In this document: piece by piece, positions 25,579 through 33,162 of the stretch
Layout: every line of letters starts with the position of its first letter
How positions within the stretch are numbered: position 1 is the first letter of the stretch
Origin: Candidatus Dormiibacterota bacterium
Lineage (GTDB): Bacteria; Chloroflexota; Dormibacteria; Aeolococcales; Aeolococcaceae
DNA length: 44,225 nt
Reading direction: 5' to 3'
Assembly (NCBI GenBank): GCA_003153505.1
Contig: PLZA01000013.1
Coordinates: 1-44,225, forward strand
Notes under the pieces: model-generated
The model's database searches: none
Told to the model about the DNA's origin: nothing
The model's input: only the letters and a program-made list of their open reading frames with translations
Position numbers and translations under genes: made by a program

Positions 25579-26331
25579 ATGATCATGAACCTCGCGGTGC
25601 ACGGGTCTGATCGCGTCGACGGCAGGATGGTCCGATCCCCTCCCGCTGCCAGTTCACTGCACCTTGTGGTGAGCGATGTGATGAGCCGTGATGTACTCAC
25701 GGTCACACCAGAGGCGACGTTCAAACAGATCGAGCGCCTGCTGGCGGAGCACCACGTCAACGCAGTCCCAGTCGTGGATACCGACGGGCGGCCCGTGGGC
25801 ATCGTGTCGGAGACAGACCTTGTGCTCAAGTCGGAGGCGGGTCAAACGCCACCGACCGGTTTCGGACCACGAGCCAGGCATCGGCGCTCGAAGGCAGCGG
25901 CCTCCACGGCCCGAGGTCTGATGACAGCACCACCCGTGACCGTCGAGCCCGATGCACGTCTCGCTGTCGCCGCGAGACTGATGCGCAAGCATGCGGTGAA
26001 TCAACTCCTGGTGGTGAATAGAGGGCACCTGATCGGTATCGTCAGTCGGAGTGATCTGCTCAAGAGCTTCCTGCGCGCCGATGAAGACATTCGCAACCAC
26101 GTCTTGCAGGGAGTGATCGTCGGCACCATGTGGTTCAATCCCGCAGAGTTCGCGGTGAGTGTCCGCGAGGGTGTCGTCGACATCAGCGGGGTGATGGAGC
26201 GGCGCAGCCAAGTTGAGATCCTCGTCGACCTCATTCACGGTGTCGACGGTGTCGTCGACGTCAGGCCGGCTCTCAGTTTCCGCCTCGACGACCGCACCAT
26301 CGCCGTGTCCAGCGGATTGCCGGCGTACTGA
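25579..26331 (+). CDS. CBS-pair protein with C-terminal BON domain (second copy)
   Basis: 250 residues from ATG 25579; ATG 25585 and 25627 are alternatives. CBS 1: VVSDVMSRDVLTVTPEA...VGIVSETDLVLKSE. CBS 2: RGLMTAPPVTVEPDARLAV...IGIVSRSDLLKSFLR. BON: AVSVREGVVDISGVMERR...VDGVVDVRPALSFRLDD. Same design as 7849-8463, with a 20-residue basic linker between the CBS units (RARHRRSKAAAST). Likely a cytoplasmic nucleotide sensor of the Hrp1 kind with an added BON module. Downstream of the fusion gene on the same strand, but with its own box 50 bp upstream. Confidence 0.88.
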   Translation: MIMNLAVHGSDRVDGRMVRSPPAASSLHLVVSDVMSRDVLTVTPEATFKQIERLLAEHHVNAVPVVDTDGRPVGIVSETDLVLKSEAGQTPPTGFGPRARHRRSKAAASTARGLMTAPPVTVEPDARLAVAARLMRKHAVNQLLVVNRGHLIGIVSRSDLLKSFLRADEDIRNHVLQGVIVGTMWFNPAEFAVSVREGVVDISGVMERRSQVEILVDLIHGVDGVVDVRPALSFRLDDRTIAVSSGLPAY

Positions 26332-26459
26332 CCGAACGCGTCCGCATCACGAGAATTGGCGCGCTGATCACCGCGCGAGCGCGGGCATCGCCATCATCGT
26401 TCGCCACCAGCGACAGCTCTCGCTTCGCAAGGGCGCGCAACGCCTGCTTCAGGATGGTG
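26332..26459. other. Short gap, nothing recognised
   Basis: No gene, RNA or repeat seen between the CBS-BON stop and the pncB remnant. Confidence 0.3.
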
Positions 26460-26735
26460 TCACCCAGACGCTCTCAGGAACGTCGGATATTCGGGAATGT
26501 CCTCGGCAAAGGCTGCGAAGGACGCATCCCCGCGAGCGAACGCCTCGATGCCGGAGTGGGCCATCGTGCCCGACGGCGTGAGCCCGTACCGCCGTGCTGC
26601 CGCAAGATTGCTGGTGGCGGCGAAGTCGACGATTGCGACGCGCGCGCCCGGGCCATGGCGGCCTCGGCGCCGTGGGTGCGTGGAAATCGACGAGGGTGCG
26701 TGCCTGCGCCGCCGGCCGGCAACGCCCAGACGTCG
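26460..26735 (-). pseudogene. Nicotinate phosphoribosyltransferase (pncB-like) remnant
   Basis: Three minus-strand frames, in order, give RARTLVDF, then PRTHGAEAAMARARA, then FAATSNLAAARRYGLTPSGTMAHSGIE and AFARGDASFAAFAEDIPEYPTFL. This is the central part of NAPRTase (family: ...LVDFSxRRTHG..AAM..ARA....G..ATSN..A....G....GTMAHS). At least two frameshifts and loss of both ends make it non-functional. PncB salvages nicotinate for NAD; PncB2 (Rv0573c) is a DosR regulon gene adjoining Rv0571c, whose homologue is the fusion gene 1 kb away here. Confidence 0.8.
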
Positions 26736-26757
26736 CCGGTTTCCGCGCGCCGAGTTA

Positions 26758-26771
26758 GGGCCGGAGGTCAC
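26758..26771. promoter_or_regulatory. Stress-box palindrome GGGCCGGAGGTCAC
   Basis: GGGCC-N4-GTCAC, about 25-30 bp beyond the first recognisable pncB residues. The pncB N-terminus is missing, so a deletion may have joined the box to the middle of the gene. Confidence 0.45.
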
Positions 26772-26857
26772 CTTGAATCGCGCCGGTGCCAGTTGAGGGC
26801 ACCGGATGAGCGGCGCCCGTCGGGTCCACGACGTCGAACACGAATCAGGGCTGGGAA

Positions 26858-27532
26858 CTAACAGACGCCGCCCGGGATCGACGTGAGCAGCTTGGCGTAG
26901 GGGTGATCTTCGCCAAGATGGCGCAATTCCGCGGTGCACTCGTCGATCTCGGCATCCAACCGATCGATGTGCTCCAGCGCGTCGGCAATGTTGGCCGTCC
27001 ATGGCTCGGGCAACTCCAACCGCGACAGCAGCCGGCGCCCGCCGCTGCCGAACAGATCGGAAACGGGACAGGGTTTGCCAAAGGCCATCAGGGTGGCGTG
27101 GATCCGGTTCTTGAACATGGTTCGGTGGCGCACCAGATGGAGGCGATAGCGGGCCCGTTCGCGCTCCGTGCGGACCGCGGGATCCGGCAACCAGATCGCG
27201 GGCACGAGTTCGCGCCGAGACAACTCGGCAAGGACCCAGGCATCGATCCGATCGGTCTTGCATGCCAGCGGCGCTAGCCCCTTCACCTTCTGTGCATCGG
27301 CGATCTCGACATCCCAGCCGAGCAGCTCGAGCGTGTCGTGGATGTCGTGAGCACCGTTCATCGATTCGATGGCGGCACTCACGGGTTCGCCAAACCCGGC
27401 GATCTTCCGCACGAGCACTCCGAGCCCGTCACGGTCGGGCGGTGAGGTCGTCACCGCGAGCTTGTCGCCGACCTCGCCGAGCACGCACACATCCAGACGA
27501 GTTCGACTCAGATCGAGTCCAACGTGCACCAT
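26858..27532 (-). CDS. IS110-family transposase, C-terminally truncated
   Basis: 224 residues from ATG 27532. The N-terminal DEDD (RuvC-like) domain is clear: MVHVGLDLSRTRLDVCVLG (first D), AAIESMNGAHDIHDTLELLGW (E), KTDRIDAWVLAELSRRELVPAIWLPD (last D pair), then a long basic helix. The frame ends just inside TSIPGGVC, where the C-terminal Transposase_20 domain should begin (IPGVG). The C-terminal serine domain is therefore missing. A partial IS110 at 27622-28235 keeps mainly that C-terminal part but is a different copy. Confidence 0.85.
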   Translation of the reverse strand: MVHVGLDLSRTRLDVCVLGEVGDKLAVTTSPPDRDGLGVLVRKIAGFGEPVSAAIESMNGAHDIHDTLELLGWDVEIADAQKVKGLAPLACKTDRIDAWVLAELSRRELVPAIWLPDPAVRTERERARYRLHLVRHRTMFKNRIHATLMAFGKPCPVSDLFGSGGRRLLSRLELPEPWTANIADALEHIDRLDAEIDECTAELRHLGEDHPYAKLLTSIPGGVC

Positions 27533-27565
27533 CGTCCGGGGCCCTCCGTGGTGATTGGTTCCTGA

Positions 27566-27585
27566 TGAGAACCCACACGTTCTCA
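27566..27585. repeat. Inverted repeat in IS110 non-coding end
   Basis: TGAGAAC and GTTCTCA separated by CCACAC, about 34 bp upstream of the IS110 transposase start. IS110 elements carry structured non-coding ends (in IS621/IS110 a bridge RNA), so this may be part of it. The remainder of such an RNA cannot be confirmed by eye. Confidence 0.4.
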
Positions 27586-27621
27586 CCAGGGGGGCCCTCT
27601 TCATGACATTTCTATTGTTTG

Positions 27622-28235
27622 TCAAGCCGCTGCGGCGAGGGCAGCTCGGGGTACGAGCTCGCGGTAGATTGCGCGAGCGACGTAGCGCTTGAGGCACCTG
27701 ATGATCTCCGGCTTGGACATGCCCTCCTGTGTGCGCCGAACCATGTAATTCCTGGTCGGCTCATGGGTGGCGAGACGCACGGTGACCACTCGCCAGAGCG
27801 CGCAGTTGGCGTGTCGGTCGCCGCCATGGTTGAGTCGATGGCGACCGCTGATCTTTCCGGAGGACGCCGGCAGCGGTGCCACCCCGCAGAGATTGGCGAA
27901 CGCACCCTCTACCGAAGTCGCTCCGGGTTGTCACCCGCGGCCACGAGTACGGCTCCCGCGACGTCGGGGCCGACACCCTTGAGTGCGCAGAGTGTCGGTA
28001 CAGCCGCAGCCACGAGCCGATCCAGATCACGGTCCAAGGTCGCCAGCTCTGTGGTGAGCATCTGGTGGCGCTGTGCTAGGCACTTGAGCGCCAGCTTCAC
28101 TGCGGCCACAGGTGTCGCCACCGGACCGGGACGCAGGCACACCGCGGTCTCAACGAGGCGGTCGTGCGAGAGCGAGCGCACTGGCATCACGGCACACGCG
28201 TGATTCGAGATGGGAGTGCGGGAGGTCGTGGACAC
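27622..28235 (-). pseudogene. Second IS110-family transposase, C-terminal part with frameshift
   Basis: From about 28130 downward: LALKCLAQRHQMLTTELATLDRDL, VPTLCALKGVGPDVAGAVLVAAGDNPERL (helix-hairpin-helix of Transposase_20). Then a one-base slip near 27910, and GAFANLCGVAPLPASSGKISGRHRLNHGG (catalytic-serine region), CLKRYVARAIYREL to the stop at 27622. The DEDD N-terminal domain is absent. Non-functional as read. Confidence 0.8.
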
Positions 28236-28772
28236 ATCGAGAGCATCCCAGTGTTAATTGCACGCTGGAGTGCACGAGGGATTCCTCACGCGGCGGCACC
28301 GCAGTTGCGCTGAACTACGGCCAGCACAACCTGATCTCGTTCGGGGAAACCAATTCCGTGTAGGGACTTGCCGCTAAGCTCACCAGGCTGGCCGTAGCTG
28401 GCCTAGCATCACTACGGTGCGGAGCGCCGCTTGCAAGACCTCGAACTGCCCTCGACCGCCAGGGCCGAACCTCATTCGAGCCCTGTCAGGGCACCCGATG
28501 TCGTTCAGTCCGCACCTCTGGCGTCGCCAGCGCCGGACGCATCACCACACCCAACACGGCGCTGAGCACGCGGAGGCAAAAACAAACCGGGACCGGTCAC
28601 CCGGTCTCGGTTTCTCGCCGGGAACTCACCCGCTCCGGCGTCGGGCCCGGCACGCCTACCGGGCTGGTCTCGACCTTCCATATTTAACGTACCCCCGGCC
28701 GGCTGCGGCCAAACGTTAGCCTTGGCGCTGCGCATGCATGACGGCGAGCCACCTCTCGACTCGGCGGCCGGG
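28236..28772. other. Gap with terminator, otherwise no supported gene
   Basis: Open frames exist but show no family signature. The only feature is the hairpin at 28584-28613. The stretch is probably decayed sequence between the IS110 remnants and the epimerase fragment. Confidence 0.35.
28578..28613 (-). terminator. Intrinsic terminator, minus strand
   Basis: On the minus strand AAACCGAGACCGG, loop GTGA, CCGGTCCCGGTTT (12 of 13 pairs), followed by GTTTTTG. This is a textbook Rho-independent terminator about 160 bp beyond the epimerase fragment, closing the minus-strand transcript from 29373. Confidence 0.8.
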
Positions 28773-29081
28773 TCACCGGATCCTGCCGCACGTATTGCCG
28801 ACGTTCTCCACGCCAGTCACGTTGACGGCGCGGACGCGGCCGTGCGGATCCCCGGTTACGGAGATGATCGCGGCCAGGTGGAAGACCACTTCGCCCTCAC
28901 GGAACGCGGGACGAAGCGATTCCGGATCGAGCACATCGCCGGCCACGAACGTGACGTCAAGGCCCTCGAGCGCAGCGCTGCGCCGGATGTCGAGCGCTCG
29001 CACCGCGTGGCCGGCGTCGAGCAGTGTACGCACGAGGTTTGCGCCGATGTGTCCGCACGCACCGGTGACAGCGACGGTCAT
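28773..29081 (-). pseudogene. NAD-dependent epimerase/dehydratase (SDR), N-terminal fragment
   Basis: 102 residues: TVAVTGACGHIGANLVRTLLD (Rossmann GxxGxxG), VRALDIRRSAALEGLDV, FVAGDVLDPESLRPAF, VVFHLAAIISVTGD, AVNVTGVENV. These extended SDR proteins are usually about 330 residues with a YxxxK motif; here the frame ends after residue 102 and the catalytic part is missing. The N-terminal start ATG 29081 follows the small gene at 29107 after 25 bp. Likely a 3'-deleted gene. Confidence 0.75.
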
Positions 29082-29106
29082 GGTTTCGGCGGTCGTGCGC
29101 CTTCGC

Positions 29107-29373
29107 TCAGTACTCGTCGAGCGATCCGTCGGGGACCGTCATTGCGTACGCCGGCGGCTCGATCTCCAGTGTCCGGTGATCGCCGTCACGGATGACCACG
29201 CTGTCGTATGCATCCGGATCCGGACTGCCGAAGCGGATGAGGACATCTCCTCCAGTGGCGACAACGTCCACCTGGCCGGTCTCGTCGCTGCCGATGGGGG
29301 CAGCACGCTCGTTCGAGATGTGAATGGTCTGAACCTTCGTGCTGCCGCGAGGCGTGATGGTGAGTGTCGTCAT
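29107..29373 (-). CDS. Hypothetical small acidic protein
   Basis: 88 residues from ATG 29373, with GGAGG seven bases upstream. Begins MTTLTITPRGSTKVQTIHI, then a beta-rich stretch (VDVVATGGDVLIRFGSP, VVIRDGDHRTLEIEPPAYA) ending SLDEY. No family recognised. Real by ribosome site and codon use. It is first in a minus-strand pair with the epimerase fragment and divergent from the ribonucleotide reductase gene, so it may share the boxes at 29478 and 29520. Confidence 0.6.
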   Translation of the reverse strand: MTTLTITPRGSTKVQTIHISNERAAPIGSDETGQVDVVATGGDVLIRFGSPDPDAYDSVVIRDGDHRTLEIEPPAYAMTVPDGSLDEY

Positions 29374-29477
29374 GTCAGGCCTCCAACGTGGACACGTCGT
29401 ACGTCCGTGACACCCCCGCCCGGCACGCGGTGGGTCGTGCCACTTCTGACTCTACGAGGACTGCGCACGCGGCGCCA

Positions 29478-29491
29478 GGGTCGTTCGGCCC
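29478..29491. promoter_or_regulatory. Stress-box palindrome, complement GGGCCGAACGACCC
   Basis: Plus-strand GGGTCGTTCGGCCC; its complement differs from the slipin box by one base. In the divergent region 78 bp upstream of the ribonucleotide reductase gene and 104 bp from the gene at 29373. Confidence 0.55.
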
Positions 29492-29519
29492 GGCTGCAGG
29501 CGATCGACCCGACGGCATC

Positions 29520-29533
29520 GGGCCATTCGACCC
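29520..29533. promoter_or_regulatory. Stress-box palindrome GGGCCATTCGACCC
   Basis: Second box of the pair, 42 bp centre-to-centre from the first (about four DNA turns) and 36 bp upstream of the reductase start. Paired sites are common at DosR-type promoters. Confidence 0.5.
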
Positions 29534-29552
29534 AGGGACGAGGGTAGGAGCC

Positions 29553-29573
29553 ATGCGGAGTATCGACGTATGA
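29553..29573 (+). CDS. Six-residue leader peptide overlapping the reductase start
   Basis: ATG 29553 follows AGGAG after only two bases and encodes MRSIDV, with stop TGA 29571-29573. This overlaps ATG 29570 of the next gene as ATGA, suggesting that translation of the reductase is coupled to the leader. The spacing is short, so ribosomes may instead use AGGAG for the downstream start inefficiently. Confidence 0.4.
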   Translation: MRSIDV

Positions 29574-30637
29574 GCGCGGGAGTGACCGGAGCTTCTACGG
29601 ACGTCGAGCTGAGCCCGAACGCAGACGTGCTGCTCCGCGAGCGCTACCTGCGCCGCGACGCCGGGGGTCGGGTTGTCGAGACGCCGGCTGAGCTGTTCGA
29701 CCGCGTCGCGGGGCACGTCGCCGCAGCGGAGACGGAGTACGGTGGCGACCCCGCCAGATGGGCCGAGGAGTTCGCCGCCGCCATGCGGTCACTCGTGATC
29801 CTGCCCAGCTCGCCGGTCCTGATGAACGCGGGGACGTCACTGGGCTTCCTCTCGGCCTGCGTCGTGCTCCCCGTCGAGGACACGCTCCACTCGATCTTCG
29901 CTGCGGTGCGCGACATGGCGCTGGTGCACCAGTCGGGTGGCGAGGAGGCAGTGCTTCTCGCCGGCAGGATCGCCTCGGTGCTGCAACATGAGGCTGCCGC
30001 CGAATCCGAAGCGCTCGCCGTGGTGCGCGGCCCGTTTCCCTCATGGCCGGCGAGCACGTTCGCCAAGCGCAGCGCGCGACCCCGTCGCAACGCGCAGCTC
30101 ACATCCATCGCTCCTACCGGAAGCATCTCCACCATCGCCGGCACGACCGCAGGCATCGAACCGCTCTTCGCGCTTGCGTACAGCCGGCACGTGCTGGGAC
30201 GCCGCCTCGTCGAGATCGACAGACACTTCCAACGCGCTGCCGCGGAGCGAGGGTTCGGCTCCGAGGCGTTGCTCCGCGACATCGTGGCTCGCGGCACCGT
30301 GCAGGGCGACGGTCGCGTGCCGGACGACGTGCGCAGGCTGTTCGTCACCGCGCTCGACATCGCGCCCGATTGGCACCTCCGCGTCCAGGCTGCGTTCCAG
30401 CAGTGCGTCGATGAGGCGGTCTCGAAGACTGTCAACCTGCCGACTTCGTCGACGCCCGAGGACGTGCTGTGCATCTTCATCTCCGCGTGGCATGCATCGG
30501 CCAAGGGCATCACGGTGTATCGCCACGGCAGTCGTCCGGACCAGGTGCTGCGCATCGATGCCCTCGCCGACACCTCGGTCGAGATCGACCTCGAGTACGC
30601 CGGTGGTTGCGCGGCAAGTGTCTGCGAGGTGCAGTGA
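29570..30637 (+). CDS. Class II ribonucleotide reductase (NrdJ/NrdZ-like) with large internal deletion
   Basis: 355 residues against about 600-700 for the family. The N-terminal part is normal: LSPNADVLLRERYLRRDAGG, ILPSSPVLMNAGTSLGFLSACVVLPVEDTLHSIF, DMALVHQSGG. The sequence then jumps in frame to a region near the C-terminus: FPSWPASTFAKRSARPRRNA, TSIAPTGSISTIAGTTAGIEPLFALAY, FQQCVDEAVSKTVNLP, ASAKGITVYRHGSRPDQVL. Missing are the KQGGRRRGAN and NPCGE blocks with the active-site Cys and Glu, so ribonucleotide reduction is not expected. NrdZ (Rv0570) is in the DosR regulon. Two boxes precede it; its stop overlaps the next start. Confidence 0.88.
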   Translation: MSAGVTGASTDVELSPNADVLLRERYLRRDAGGRVVETPAELFDRVAGHVAAAETEYGGDPARWAEEFAAAMRSLVILPSSPVLMNAGTSLGFLSACVVLPVEDTLHSIFAAVRDMALVHQSGGEEAVLLAGRIASVLQHEAAAESEALAVVRGPFPSWPASTFAKRSARPRRNAQLTSIAPTGSISTIAGTTAGIEPLFALAYSRHVLGRRLVEIDRHFQRAAAERGFGSEALLRDIVARGTVQGDGRVPDDVRRLFVTALDIAPDWHLRVQAAFQQCVDEAVSKTVNLPTSSTPEDVLCIFISAWHASAKGITVYRHGSRPDQVLRIDALADTSVEIDLEYAGGCAASVCEVQ

Positions 30638-31353
30638 TAGATCGGCGCGAGTTCGCTCGGCTCGTTGTGCACCGGTTCAGAGGCCGCTTCTCGGTCGAGC
30701 TCGGCCTCGACGTCGACCAACGCCCCGGCGATGTCGAGCGATGGTTCCTCGCCGCGACGCTGTTCGGCACGCGCATCAGCACCGCGATCGCGATGCGCAC
30801 CTACCGCACCCTGGCGGCTGGGGGCGTGTGCACCGTGCCCGATGCCGGAAAGCGCAGCTGGGACGACCTCGTGGTCATGCTCGACGAGGGCGGCTACGCT
30901 CGCTACGACTTCCGCACCGCGACGCGCCTGCAGCATCTCGCCACCGTGCTCGACGCCGCCTGGGGCGGACGGGTGGGCCACCTCCTCGCCGAGTGCCGGA
31001 CTCGAACCGCGATCGAGACCGCGCTCGACGAGCTTCCCGGGTGGGGAACGGTGACGGTGCGCCTCTTCCTTCGCGAACTGCTGCTCGACGAGAGGCCGGC
31101 GATCGACGAGCGCGCCGTTGCCGCCGGCGTCCATGTCGGCCTGATCAGCAGTGCGGATCCTGCGAAGGCCGCTGCCGGCATCAGGCGCGCTGCCGCAGCC
31201 GCGGCACTCGACGCCCGCGACCTCGAGGCGGCGCTGGTGCGACTCTGCTTGCGCCACCGAAGGATGGACGGGTGTCCCGGCGGTAGCGGGTGCACCCTCC
31301 TGGCCACACGCACGCTGCAGCCCCGAAGGGCGAAGACGGTCCGACGGTCGTGA
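30634..31353 (+). CDS. HhH-GPD/endonuclease III-like protein
   Basis: 239 residues from GTG 30634, whose GTGA overlaps the reductase stop, so the two are translationally coupled. DVERWFLAATLFGTRISTAIAMR is the N-terminal helix of HhH-GPD glycosylases. ALDELPGWGTVTVRLFLREL is the helix-hairpin-helix, and AIDERAVAAGVHVGL follows at the position of the catalytic Asp. A C-terminal cysteine set (LCLRHRRMDGCPGGSGC) partly resembles the iron-sulfur loop. The usual catalytic Lys after the hairpin (GVGRKTA in Nth) is not obvious here, so lyase activity is uncertain. Probably a DNA-repair or DNA-binding protein. Confidence 0.7.
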   Translation: MIDRREFARLVVHRFRGRFSVELGLDVDQRPGDVERWFLAATLFGTRISTAIAMRTYRTLAAGGVCTVPDAGKRSWDDLVVMLDEGGYARYDFRTATRLQHLATVLDAAWGGRVGHLLAECRTRTAIETALDELPGWGTVTVRLFLRELLLDERPAIDERAVAAGVHVGLISSADPAKAAAGIRRAAAAAALDARDLEAALVRLCLRHRRMDGCPGGSGCTLLATRTLQPRRAKTVRRS

Positions 31354-31363
31354 CCTTCGGCCC
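31350..31363. promoter_or_regulatory. Orphan stress box, complement GGGCCGAAGGTCAC
   Basis: Plus-strand GTGACCTTCGGCCC. It overlaps the last codon of the HhH-GPD gene and no intact gene starts nearby, so it may be a relic of a lost promoter. Confidence 0.4.
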
Positions 31364-31470
31364 TGGCGGCCCCTCGCGTTGCGGCCCATGATGATGGCCT
31401 GCTCCGGACGTGGCGGAGAGTTCAGCACCAACTGAGCTCGCCAAGCGTCCGGAGTTCTCTTGTACGCGGC

Positions 31471-31806
31471 TCAGGCCGCGGCGCGCGGCGCCTCTCCCCG
31501 AAGCTCGCTCAGCTGCATGCGGCGGGCCACGTCGCTCGGCGAGACGATGCCAACCAGCTGATCACCATCGAAGACGAGCGCGCGGCCGTCGCTCCGGGGA
31601 CCCGGCTTGGTCAGCAGCTCGGTCAGCTGATCGGTCGGCGCGGCGATGGGAATCTGCGCCAGCGGAATGGCGATATCGCCCGCCCGCAAACGTGACCGCT
31701 GCGACTCGGGCACGCGTTTCACACCCCGCAGCGTCACGAGGCCCTGGATGCGGCCCCCGATATCGTGGATGGGGAAGGTCGTGAAGTGGTGGCGCATGGC
31801 GTATCG
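31471..31806 (-). pseudogene. M50-CBS protease C-terminal (CBS) fragment
   Basis: About 110 residues from YAMRHHFTTFPIHDIGGRI to MQLSELRGEAPRAAA, closely similar to the CBS part of the complete protease at 14702-15844 (same HFTTFPIHDI, GDQLVGIVSPSD and MQL-SEL motifs). The membrane protease domain, including HELAH, is absent. At about 31806-31815 the sequence switches to an FmdB fragment in the opposite direction. So it is one side of a recombination junction. A CBS-only protein from ATG 31797 could still be made. Confidence 0.8.
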
Positions 31807-31814
31807 CCGGTTGG

Positions 31815-31968
31815 GGACGTTCGACCCTTGTGACGGAGGGCTCGCCATCGAAGAATTGAGCTGCGATGCGCTGAAGGACCAGCCCCGGCCTGCCCACAGT
31901 GCGGCAAGACCAACACCCGGCAGTTGGCCTCGCTGTTCTACTGCAAGACACCGAGTGCCAGCTTTTGA
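31815..31968 (+). pseudogene. FmdB C-terminal fragment
   Basis: Plus-strand ACPQCGKTNTRQLASLFYC, then KTPSASF and stop, matches the C-terminal half of FmdB at 6383 (ACPQCGKTDTRQLASLFYC). Upstream, CDALKDQP aligns with AKLKGQP only if one C is restored to the C-run near 31885, so there is also a one-base deletion. The N-terminal MPTYEF and first CxxC are absent. The fragment abuts the CBS fragment. Confidence 0.75.
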
Positions 31969-32379
31969 GGGAAGACCACCTCGTCGTAGCACTTGCTTCG
32001 CCAGGCCACGGAGCGTTACAACGCTCCAACGGAAGTCGCCGCCAACGCGGCTGATACGCAGCTGCCTGACCTGGTGATCCGGCGGACCCGCTGACGACCG
32101 CTACAGATAGAGCTACGGAGCTCTCGGGACCACGACGTCGACGAGCTGGGCGCCCCGGGGTCTCCGGCGCAAATCGCGGGCTGGCTGGTGGTCGAATGCC
32201 CAGACGCCGAAGTTGATCTGCTCGCGCACCCGAGTTTCCCGGCTGCCCATGGCGCTCCATCTCGTCGACCAACGCCATCGAACGGGTAGCCCGGAGATTG
32301 ACGCTCGCGCCACGGTAGTGGGCATCCTTCTGGGCCAGCCTGCTCCGCCTGACCGCTGTCGTGGTCCAGGACCAGCAAG
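31969..32379. other. Decayed stretch, no supported gene
   Basis: On the minus strand a frame near 32160-32360 reads DAHYRGASVNLRATRSMAL, then VDEMERHGQPGN, and looks once-coding. But it has stops in the neighbouring frame, no start and no family I can name. Treated as debris. Confidence 0.35.
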
Positions 32380-32730
32380 TCAGCAGGTGACGTGAAGGAT
32401 GGCGTTGGTGTCTTCGGCGTCGCTGGCGAGAAGGTGGATCGCCCGCTTGGTTGGCACGGTCACCAGCTCGACGTCGCGACGACGAGCCTCGGCCTGGACC
32501 GCGTCCATCACCGGCAGGGCGCCGTCGGCGCCGGTGCCGATTACCAGCCGACGACAGCGCCAAGGAATCTCCTCCTCGGCTGACAGTGGCGTATGTCCAT
32601 ATCTCTCGCGGTGACGCTTCGACGCGCCCTTCCGGCGCTTGCGTATCTGGCCTCGATCGATAACCACGTCGTAGGTGTAGGTTCGGCCGTCGATCTCGAT
32701 GGAGCCGAAGGAGAAGTTCTCGATTCGCAC
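32380..32730 (-). CDS. Mth938/NDUFAF3-domain protein
   Basis: 116 residues from GTG 32730, with GGGGAGG seven bases upstream. Starts RIENFSFGSIEIDGRTYTYDVVI, continues LVIGTGADGALPVMDAVQAEA and ELVTVPTKRAIHLLASDAEDTNAILHVTC. This is the Mth938 fold; the family (also NDUFAF3) has the conserved GTG..G.LP and the PT..A...N pattern. Molecular function in bacteria is unknown. It stands alone among fragments. Confidence 0.85.
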   Translation of the reverse strand: MRIENFSFGSIEIDGRTYTYDVVIDRGQIRKRRKGASKRHRERYGHTPLSAEEEIPWRCRRLVIGTGADGALPVMDAVQAEARRRDVELVTVPTKRAIHLLASDAEDTNAILHVTC

Positions 32731-33162
32731 TGTGATCCTCCCCGTTCAGGATACTCGTCCGCCCCGGGAGCCGCCAGGGGAACCCTCGGGTGCTGTCATT
32801 ACCCTCAGCCCCGTGGATGGCGGAGTCCGCGTTCCTTTCCGTCTATCCCAGCTCACGCTGGCCGGGCTGGTCGCAAGGCCTGATGGCGCTCGTATTACCG
32901 CGAGGCCGTCAGGGCGCGAATTCGGCGGGCTGGGAACGGATTGATGAACACACCAGTGACTTCGCAGCCGATCCCGCCAGGCTCGGGAATCGTGAACGGC
33001 ACAGTAAAGGGCTCCTCCGGTGATGCGAACTCGGATCGCCGCCACGGAATTACTGCGACCGTTCTGCTGTCCGTGCTGCAGCGGCAGTGAGGCCTGACCG
33101 CGGACGCCACCCTCGGGAGGCTGCCCCGGTGTAGATCCCAAGGAAACCTGGTCTTCTCAGGG
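32731..33162. other. Gap without a supported gene
   Basis: 432 bp. A 48-residue plus-strand frame from ATG 32944 (MNTPVTSQPIPPGSG) is open but has no ribosome site or family. No stress box was found upstream of the Mth938 gene. Confidence 0.3.

Noticed and set aside
29644..31431. Minus-strand frame of 595 codons
   Set aside because: Antisense to the reductase and HhH-GPD genes; low-complexity Ser/Arg/Ala composition and no motifs.
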